DNA of 5,990 bases from Actinomycetota bacterium (GTDB taxonomy: Bacteria; Actinomycetota; Actinomycetes; Nanopelagicales; Nanopelagicaceae), in the NCBI GenBank assembly GCA_009700715.1, contig WLLM01000053.1, positions 1-5,990 on the forward strand. Direction: 5' to 3'. Below, piece after piece: positions 1 to 4,848 of this stretch. The notes under the pieces are model-generated. The model saw nothing but the letters and a program-made list of their open reading frames with translations. It searched no databases and was not told where the DNA came from. Position numbers and translations under genes: made by a program. The stretch's first letter is position 1; every line of letters begins with the position of its first letter.

Positions 1-1
1 A

Positions 2-391
2 TGGGGTGCAACAACTGCTAACCAGCTACTTACACAGGGATATGACATTATCTTCGGTGCGGGTGGATCAACTGGTAACGGTGCTCTAGGCAAGGTTGCA
101 CAGAAGGCTGGCGCACTCTGCATCGGTGTTGACACTGATCAGTACTACACAGTTCCTGAAGCAAAGTCTTGCATCGTAACTTCTGCTGAGAAGAAGCTTT
201 CACTTGGAGTTTCAACACTTGTTGCTCAGGCTAAGGCCGGAACAATCAAGGGTGGAAACTACACAGGTCAAGTTGGTCTCTCACCATTCCACGATCTAGA
301 TTCAAAGGTTCCTGCAGCAGTTAAGGTTCGTTTGAAGAAGACAACAACTGGCATTCTTGCTGGTTCAATCTCAACTGGCTTCAAAGGTTAA
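2..391 (+). CDS. BMP-family (PnrA/BmpA-like) ABC transporter substrate-binding protein, C-terminal 129 residues (5' truncated)
   Basis: This is the 3' end of a gene that starts before the window. The open frame runs from base 2 to TAA at 389-391; the ATG at base 1 is out of frame. The fragment shows the hallmarks of the BMP/PnrA family: a DIIFGAGGSTGNG block (fragment residues 15-27), an IGVDTDQ block (41-47), a TSAEKK stretch at the place of the family's SVVKN motif, and the late GxVGLSPF segment. Known members are lipid-anchored extracytoplasmic proteins that bind purine nucleosides (Treponema PnrA, B. subtilis NupN); the signal peptide and lipobox would lie upstream and cannot be seen. About two thirds of the usual 340-370 residues are missing. 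Codon use is more biased than in the permeases (Lys is AAG 11 of 12 times), as expected for an abundant binding protein. It is followed by a strong terminator and then by its cognate permeases. Ligand specificity cannot be read from this fragment. Confidence 0.93.
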   Translation, partial: WGATTANQLLTQGYDIIFGAGGSTGNGALGKVAQKAGALCIGVDTDQYYTVPEAKSCIVTSAEKKLSLGVSTLVAQAKAGTIKGGNYTGQVGLSPFHDLDSKVPAAVKVRLKKTTTGILAGSISTGFKG

Positions 392-412
392 TTTAAACCT
401 TTAAAAGTTAGT

Positions 413-453
413 AAAGAGCGGGTGCGTGAAAACGCACCCGCTCTTTCTTTTTT
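413..453 (+). terminator. Intrinsic (Rho-independent) terminator between binding-protein and permease genes
   Basis: The left arm AAAGAGCGGGTGCGT (413-427) pairs perfectly with ACGCACCCGCTCTTT (432-446) around a GAAA tetraloop (428-431), followed by C and six T (448-453). The 15-bp GC-rich stem, stable GNRA-type loop and T-run make a textbook + strand terminator. It sits 21 nt after the binding-protein stop. On the minus strand the hairpin is followed by only a weak T-rich stretch, so it acts mainly in the + direction. Because the downstream genes encode the partner permeases and ATPase, it probably limits read-through so that the binding protein is made in excess. Confidence 0.93.
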
Positions 454-505
454 GCGCTTTTTTCTCCTCTTTCATTATTTGAAAAATCTAATAGGATAGC
501 CAATT
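454..505 (+). promoter_or_regulatory. Short 5' leader of the permease gene with Shine-Dalgarno site
   Basis: Only 52 nt separate the terminator T-run from the first permease ATG. AGGAT at 493-497 is a plausible ribosome-binding site, 8 nt before the ATG at 506, and supports that start. The stretch is pyrimidine-rich (454-480) and then A/T-rich. I see no convincing -35/-10 pair: TTGAAA at 479-484 resembles a -35 box, but a -10 at normal spacing would overlap the start codon. Expression of the downstream genes therefore probably depends at least partly on read-through of the terminator. Confidence 0.5.
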
Positions 506-1594
506 ATGAGCGATACGAAAGTCGTCACTGAATCTAAATCCAAGCCAGTCAAGAGTTTTGATGTTGGTTCTTGGTTAATCCCAATCATTGCTGTTCTTGT
601 CGCAATGTTCATCGCTGCAATTCTTATTAAATTGCAGGGTTCTAATCCAATCACCGCATACAAGTCGCTATTTAAAACCGCCTTCGGTTCGCTCGAAGGA
701 ATCGGTCTGACTTTAGGTAAATCAACTCCCCTAGTCCTAAGCGGTCTTGCAGTTGCGGTTGGTTTACGCGCAGGTCTCTTTAATATCGGCGCGCAAGGTC
801 AATTACTTTCGGGCGCTCTTGCTGCCGCTTGGGCTGGCGTTACATTCGATGGACTACCTGGCTACATCCACATTCCAATTGCGCTAATTGCTGGCGCATT
901 CTTTGGTTCGATAGTTGCTGGTATCTCAGGATTTCTAAAGGCTTATCGCGGAGTGCACGAAGTTATTACAACGATCATGCTTAACAGCATCGTTATGGCT
1001 ATCGCTGATTATTTAGCTTCTCACCAACTTCGCGAACCAGATCAATTCTTAACTCGTACCTCTGAAATTTTGCCAAGTGCCAAGATGCCGATTTACTCGC
1101 ACCTACCGCTTGGCTTCTTTATCGCTGTCGCACTTGCGCTCTTAATCTGGTGGATTCTCGGTCGCACTACCAGCGGATTCCGTATCGAAACAGTTGGTCG
1201 CAACCGCCACGCTGCTTGGTATGCAGGTATCTCTGTTAAGAAGACGGTTATCTCTGCAATGTTGATTTCAGGTGCGATCGCAGGTCTTGGTGGCGCAGTT
1301 GAAACTCTCGGTATCACCTACCGATATGCGCCCGCCTTTAACTTAGGTCTGGGCTTTGACGGAATCACGATCGCACTTCTGGGTCGCGTACACCCTCTCG
1401 GAATTATTCCGGGCGCGATTTTGATCGGTGGCATGCGCGCCGGTGCTGCCAATATGCAATTCGATTCAGGAGTTGCTCCTGAGCTCGTAGATCTCTTAAT
1501 GGCGTTGATCTTGTTGCTGGTTACAGCACCTCTTATTACGCGCTTCTTTAAGAACAATTCAAATAAATCGATGACTAGCGGATGGGGTAACTAA
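506..1594 (+). CDS. Nucleoside ABC transporter permease, subunit 1 (NupP/YufP-like, BPD_transp_2 family)
   Basis: A 362-residue integral membrane protein, one of two non-identical permeases of a nucleoside importer. A short hydrophilic, Lys/Ser-rich cytoplasmic N-terminus (1-20) is followed by about nine to ten hydrophobic segments, roughly at 22-43, 66-88, 95-113, 120-145, 152-171, 202-219, 247-270, 283-308 and 326-346. Family landmarks are GLFNIGAQGQ (89-98), HEVITTIMLN (151-160), VGRNRHAAWYAGIS (230-243, where most relatives read GxNPxAAxYAGI) and GFDGITIALLGRVHPLG (283-299). The length is normal for YufP/NupP-type permeases, which run longer than their partner. The ATG is preceded by AGGAT with 8-nt spacing. 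The stop lies 1 nt before the next permease, so translation is probably coupled. The substrate is inferred from the BMP binding protein and the downstream purine enzymes; simple-sugar transport is the main alternative from permease sequence alone. Confidence 0.9.
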   Translation: MSDTKVVTESKSKPVKSFDVGSWLIPIIAVLVAMFIAAILIKLQGSNPITAYKSLFKTAFGSLEGIGLTLGKSTPLVLSGLAVAVGLRAGLFNIGAQGQLLSGALAAAWAGVTFDGLPGYIHIPIALIAGAFFGSIVAGISGFLKAYRGVHEVITTIMLNSIVMAIADYLASHQLREPDQFLTRTSEILPSAKMPIYSHLPLGFFIAVALALLIWWILGRTTSGFRIETVGRNRHAAWYAGISVKKTVISAMLISGAIAGLGGAVETLGITYRYAPAFNLGLGFDGITIALLGRVHPLGIIPGAILIGGMRAGAANMQFDSGVAPELVDLLMALILLLVTAPLITRFFKNNSNKSMTSGWGN

Positions 1595-1595
1595 G

Positions 1596-2579
1596 ATGAA
1601 GTTACTTTCTAAACGCAATGGTTACTTCTTGATTGCATTTCTTGCAACCTTATTCTTTTACACACGAGATGGCGACATCACTACCTCTGTTTACGCCACG
1701 GGCACCGCATTCGCACTTCCGCTGGCGCTTGCGGCAATGGTCGGAATCATGTGCGAACGCACTGGTATCGTAAATATTGGAATCGAAGGAACGATGTTGT
1801 TATCAGCATTCGTAGCCTTCTTCGTTTCCTCTCTTACTCAAAATATTATGATCGGGCTCTTTGCCGCGATCTTGACTGGTTCAATCATGGGATTACTCCT
1901 TGCGCTAATGGCGGTCTCATGGCGCATGGATCAGATCATCGCCGGAACCATTCTCAATATTCTGGCTACCGGTCTTACCTCATTCCTTTATGTACAAGGA
2001 AAGACAATTCCAAACGTCTTCCAAGCCATCGAAGTTCCAGGGCTTTCAAAGATTCCATTCTTTGGCCCAGTTCTCTTTATCCATGGCCCACTTACCTTCC
2101 TAGGCTTGGCAGTTATCTTGACGCTCTACGTAGCGATTTATCACACGCCTTGGGGTTTACGTTCACGCGCAGTTGGTGAGCATCCATCAAGTGCTGACAC
2201 CGCTGGTGTATCTGTAGCGCGCCTTCGCTATATAAATGTAACCATCGCAGGTGCGATCGGTGCACTTGCTGGCGCTTACCTAAGCCTTGAACTTGTCGGT
2301 TCATTTGAACGTGGCTTTACTGCAGGTAAAGGTTTTACCGCACTTGCCTTGATGATCTTCGGTCGCTGGAACCCACTTGGCGCACTCGGCGCCGCGCTCT
2401 TCTTCGGTTTGGCCCAAGCGTATGCAAATCAATTGATGATCGATCAAGTTGTAAATATTCCTTCACAATTTACTGCAGCGCTTCCATACATCATGACAAT
2501 CGTTGTACTAACAATCTCTGCTGGAAAGGTGCGTCCACCAGCTGCCGAAGGACAACCGTATGAGAAGGGACAGGCATAA
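1596..2579 (+). CDS. Nucleoside ABC transporter permease, subunit 2 (NupQ/YufQ-like, BPD_transp_2 family)
   Basis: A 327-residue membrane protein that should pair with the preceding permease to form the heterodimeric channel. Hydrophobic segments lie roughly at 9-23, 37-52, 64-80, 84-107, 114-132, 165-182, 213-232, 246-256, 262-280 and 292-310. The family signature ERTGIVNIGIEGTMLL (54-69) matches the FNIGxxGQ region of its partner. GLRSRAVGEHPSSADTAGVS (187-206) is the cytoplasmic coupling region, and GFTALALMIFGRWNPLGA (246-263) the second conserved loop. The length is typical of the shorter YufQ-type subunit. The start follows the upstream stop by 1 nt; GGATGGGG at 1580-1587 is a weak ribosome site 8 nt upstream, so the gene probably relies on coupled translation. 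Its own stop overlaps the ATPase start (TAATG). Confidence 0.9.
   Translation: MKLLSKRNGYFLIAFLATLFFYTRDGDITTSVYATGTAFALPLALAAMVGIMCERTGIVNIGIEGTMLLSAFVAFFVSSLTQNIMIGLFAAILTGSIMGLLLALMAVSWRMDQIIAGTILNILATGLTSFLYVQGKTIPNVFQAIEVPGLSKIPFFGPVLFIHGPLTFLGLAVILTLYVAIYHTPWGLRSRAVGEHPSSADTAGVSVARLRYINVTIAGAIGALAGAYLSLELVGSFERGFTAGKGFTALALMIFGRWNPLGALGAALFFGLAQAYANQLMIDQVVNIPSQFTAALPYIMTIVVLTISAGKVRPPAAEGQPYEKGQA
2562..2570 (+). promoter_or_regulatory. Ribosome-binding site for the ATPase gene, inside the permease coding end
   Basis: GAGAAGGGA lies 8 nt before the ATG at 2579 and is purine-rich and complementary to the 16S anti-Shine-Dalgarno. Together with the TAATG stop-start overlap it fixes the ATPase start and points to translational coupling with the second permease. 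Confidence 0.7.
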
Positions 2580-4087
2580 TGAGCGCTCTTCTAGAAGTAA
2601 ATGGCATCACCAAGCGATATCCAGGAGTCATCGCTAACGACAATGTTTCACTAACCGTTAACGCCGGCGAAGTTGTTGCACTCCTTGGTGAAAATGGCGC
2701 GGGCAAATCAACGCTTCTTAAAGCGGTATTCGGTTTGATCAAGCCTGACTCCGGTGAAATAAAGATCGGTGGAACTCCAATTGTCTTTGGTGATACCGCC
2801 GGTGTTATTTCACGTGGTGTAGGTATGGTTCACCAGCACTTCCAATTGGTGCCAGTTATGACCGTTGCCGAGAACTTGATCCTCGGAGATGAACCAAAGC
2901 GCGGCTTATTTATCAATCAGAAATCAGCGCGTGAGGAAATCATTACCCTCTCCAAGCGTTATGGCCTAGAAGTAGATCCCGATGCAGTCATTGAAGATCT
3001 ACCAGTTGGAATGCAGCAACGCGTGGAAATCCTTAAGGCGCTGCGCAAAGATGTAAAGCTGCTCATCCTCGATGAACCAACAGCGGTTCTTACTCCTCAG
3101 GAAATCGATGAGCTGATCCAAGTTATTCGTAACCTTGCTAAATCTGGCGTAGGCGTTGTTTTGATTACCCACAAACTCCATGAAGTTATGGCAGTTGCTG
3201 ATCGCGTAGTTGTTCTGCGCGGTGGAAAGCTGGTCGGAACAACTTCTCCTAAAGAAACCGATGAGGCTGGGCTTGCCCAGATGATGGTTGGTCGCTCAGT
3301 TGTACTTCAGGTCAATCGCACCGAAGCAAAGCGCGGCGGAGTAGTTCTTGAAGTTAAGGGCTTAGAAGTGCGCGATGATCGCAAGATCATGTCAGTTAAG
3401 GGCGTTGATTTAACTCTTCATAAGGGAGAAATCCTGGGAGTTGCCGGCGTTGAAGGTAACGGACAACGCGAACTCGTCGAAGCGATCTGTGGAATGCGCC
3501 ATCGCGAAACCGGCAACGTCCTAATCAATGGCGTTGCTACAAAAGATATGGCGCCACATGCAGTTCATGAAGCCGGTATTTCACATATCCCAGAAGATCG
3601 TGAAAAGCATGGCTTGGTTGCCAACTACACCATCGCCGATAACTTGGTGCTAAACCAATTTGATCAAGAGCCATTTGCAAAGGGTTGGATCCGTAATCTT
3701 GGTGAAGTCGCCAAGAACGCGGACAAACTCGTTGAGAAATTTGATATTCGTACACCTTCTGCCTTTAACACCGCAGGATCGCTATCTGGTGGAAATAAGC
3801 AGAAAGTTGTCGTTGCGCGCGAACTCAGCGAAGAACTTCCAGTTCTTGTTGCAGCACAGCCAACTCGCGGCGTGGATGTTGGTTCCATCGAATTTATCCA
3901 TAACCAGTTGATCTCAGCGCGTGATAACGGCGCTGGCGTTCTCTTGGTTTCTGCCGAACTCGATGAAATTCTTTCACTCTCCGACCGTATTGCGGTTATG
4001 TCTGATGGAAAGATCGTGGCAATTGTTGAATCCAAGGATGCAGATCGCAACTACATTGGACGTTTAATGGCAGGTCTAAAGGAGTAA
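2579..4087 (+). CDS. Nucleoside/simple-sugar ABC transporter ATP-binding protein with two fused NBDs (NupO/YufO-like)
   Basis: A 502-residue cytoplasmic ATPase with two tandem nucleotide-binding domains that powers the two permeases. The first domain looks fully active: Walker A GENGAGKST (37-45), Q-loop Gln86, signature LPVGMQQ (141-147), Walker B LLILDEP (161-167, catalytic Glu166) and H-loop His198. The second is degenerate at its own ATP site: its P-loop reads GVEGNGQRE (290-298) without the Lys-Ser/Thr, Walker B ends AAQP (425-428) instead of LDEP, and the H-loop position is Glu in VSAELDE. It keeps a canonical LSGGNKQK signature (402-409). This asymmetry is normal for YufO/RbsA-type proteins: the good signature of domain 2 completes the active site of domain 1. 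HIPEDREKHGL (336-346) and PTRGVDVG (428-435) are further marks of the family. The length is normal. The start overlaps the permease stop by 1 nt, and the gene end contains the ribosome site of the next gene. Confidence 0.95.
   Translation: MSALLEVNGITKRYPGVIANDNVSLTVNAGEVVALLGENGAGKSTLLKAVFGLIKPDSGEIKIGGTPIVFGDTAGVISRGVGMVHQHFQLVPVMTVAENLILGDEPKRGLFINQKSAREEIITLSKRYGLEVDPDAVIEDLPVGMQQRVEILKALRKDVKLLILDEPTAVLTPQEIDELIQVIRNLAKSGVGVVLITHKLHEVMAVADRVVVLRGGKLVGTTSPKETDEAGLAQMMVGRSVVLQVNRTEAKRGGVVLEVKGLEVRDDRKIMSVKGVDLTLHKGEILGVAGVEGNGQRELVEAICGMRHRETGNVLINGVATKDMAPHAVHEAGISHIPEDREKHGLVANYTIADNLVLNQFDQEPFAKGWIRNLGEVAKNADKLVEKFDIRTPSAFNTAGSLSGGNKQKVVVARELSEELPVLVAAQPTRGVDVGSIEFIHNQLISARDNGAGVLLVSAELDEILSLSDRIAVMSDGKIVAIVESKDADRNYIGRLMAGLKE
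4078..4084 (+). promoter_or_regulatory. Strong Shine-Dalgarno site that selects a TTG start
   Basis: AAAGGAG lies within the last codons of the ATPase gene, 8 nt before TTG at 4093. No in-frame ATG or GTG lies at a comparable distance, and translation from TTG gives an N-terminus (MKIAIIAGTG) that begins exactly where the phosphorylase family begins. The site therefore decides the start. Confidence 0.85.
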
Positions 4088-4092
4088 GTAAA

Positions 4093-4833
4093 TTGAAAAT
4101 CGCAATAATTGCAGGTACCGGTTTTTATAACCTGCCAGCACTTGCAGGCCAGTCCCCTACAACTGTTGAAACGGCTTACGGTCAAGCGGTAATTACAACA
4201 GGCAAGTGGCATGGTGCAGAAGTTGCCTTCCTTACTCGCCACGGCGTTAACCACACAGTTCCGCCAAGCCAAGTTAACTATCGCGCAAATATTCAAGCTC
4301 TCAAAAATTGGGGAGCAGAACTGGTTATCGGAGTAAACGTAGTCGGCGGAGTTGATAAGAACCTCGGACCAGGTGCGCTGCAATTAGTTGATGACTTTAT
4401 TGATTTCACTCATGGTCGCGCCGATACCTTTTTTGATGGTGTGCAAGAAGGCGGCGTGCAACATATAGATATGACTTACATTTACGACAAAGCTATTCAA
4501 AAAGCTTTAGCAGCATCTGCAAAGAGCGCTGATATTAAGTTGCATGAAGGCGGAATCTACGCCGTCTTTAACGGTCCTCGCTTTGAATCTCCTGCCGAAA
4601 TTCGCATGTGTGCAGCAATGGGCGTAACCGTTGTTGGAATGACGGGCGTGCCTGAAGCAACTTTGGCTCGTGAAGCAGGGCTTCGCTACGCCGCAATTGC
4701 AGCGGTTGCCAACCCAGCAGCTGGACTTTCAGATGAAGAGATCAGCCACGAAGGCGTCGGTGAAGTTATCAAGGGCTGCGCTGGAAATGTCATCACAATT
4801 ATCGATGGTGCAATAAAAATTCTGGCTTCTTAG
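4093..4833 (+). CDS. Type-2 purine nucleoside phosphorylase, MTAP family; probably a 6-oxopurine / 5'-methylthioinosine phosphorylase (MTIP-like)
   Basis: A 246-residue soluble enzyme that splits a purine nucleoside with phosphate into base and sugar-1-phosphate. Phosphate-site motifs are in order: GTGFY (8-12), TRHG (48-51) and VNYRANI (61-67). GPRFES (161-166) and VGMTGVPEA (181-189) line the nucleoside pocket, with Met183 at the ribose-contacting position. The base-reading loop is VANPAAG (205-211). Asn207 aligns with Asp220 of human MTAP and Asn243 of human PNP, and Ala209 replaces the second MTAP Asp (Asp222). Asn at this place favours 6-oxopurines (hypoxanthine, guanine) over adenine, and the NPAAG form is, as I recall, that of Pseudomonas MTIP. 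Automatic annotation will probably say S-methyl-5'-thioadenosine phosphorylase (mtnP); I consider the MTIP or inosine/guanosine reading better, supported by the deaminase that follows. The length is slightly under the 245-290 family range and looks complete. It starts at TTG, 5 nt after the ATPase stop. Confidence 0.88.
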   Translation: MKIAIIAGTGFYNLPALAGQSPTTVETAYGQAVITTGKWHGAEVAFLTRHGVNHTVPPSQVNYRANIQALKNWGAELVIGVNVVGGVDKNLGPGALQLVDDFIDFTHGRADTFFDGVQEGGVQHIDMTYIYDKAIQKALAASAKSADIKLHEGGIYAVFNGPRFESPAEIRMCAAMGVTVVGMTGVPEATLAREAGLRYAAIAAVANPAAGLSDEEISHEGVGEVIKGCAGNVITIIDGAIKILAS

Positions 4834-4835
4834 TT

Positions 4836-4840
4836 GGAGA
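4836..4840 (+). promoter_or_regulatory. Ribosome-binding site of the amidohydrolase gene
   Basis: GGAGA lies 8 nt before the ATG at 4849, in the 15-nt gap after the phosphorylase stop (TAG 4831-4833). It supports this ATG as the start; the encoded N-terminus (MDLLITSA) is the usual beginning of the metal-dependent amidohydrolase fold. Confidence 0.75.
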
Positions 4841-4848
4841 AATTAACA

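Noticed and set aside
391..406. TTTAAA repeated twice around the binding-protein stop
   Set aside because: It is a short A/T-rich coincidence with no symmetry or spacing that suggests an operator.
479..507. Possible promoter: TTGAAA (479-484) with AATTAT (502-507), or TAGGAT (492-497) as -10
   Set aside because: The first pair would place the -10 on the start codon and transcription inside the gene; TAGGAT coincides with the ribosome site and has no good -35 partner at normal spacing (CTTTCA at 469-474).
475..663. Minus-strand 62-codon frame over the first permease start
   Set aside because: It overlaps the permease leader and signal-like first membrane segment in antisense, with no supporting features.
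1751..2179. 142-codon + strand frame nested in the second permease
   Set aside because: It is out of frame with a clear, full-length permease and encodes an Arg/Tyr/Ser-rich sequence without family features.
3446..3870. Loss of Walker A Lys and Walker B Asp-Glu in the second ATPase domain as a sign of gene decay
   Set aside because: Degenerate P-loop and AAQPTRG-type Walker B are the rule in YufO-like double ATPases; the frame is intact and the LSGGNKQK signature is kept.
3664..4050. 128-codon open frame on the minus strand inside the ATPase gene
   Set aside because: It lies entirely opposite the conserved second ATPase domain, has a Ser/Arg/Thr-rich composition typical of antisense shadow frames, and shows no recognisable motif or separate ribosome site.
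4051..4383. 110-codon minus-strand open frame opposite the ATPase end and phosphorylase start
   Set aside because: It is antisense to two well-supported genes and resembles no family; its Cys- and Asn-rich sequence is what the complement of these codons yields.
4093..4833. Plain annotation as S-methyl-5'-thioadenosine phosphorylase (mtnP)
   Set aside because: The family is right, but Asn207 and Ala209 replace both adenine-recognising Asp residues of MTAP, and the neighbouring deaminase makes a 6-oxopurine substrate more likely.
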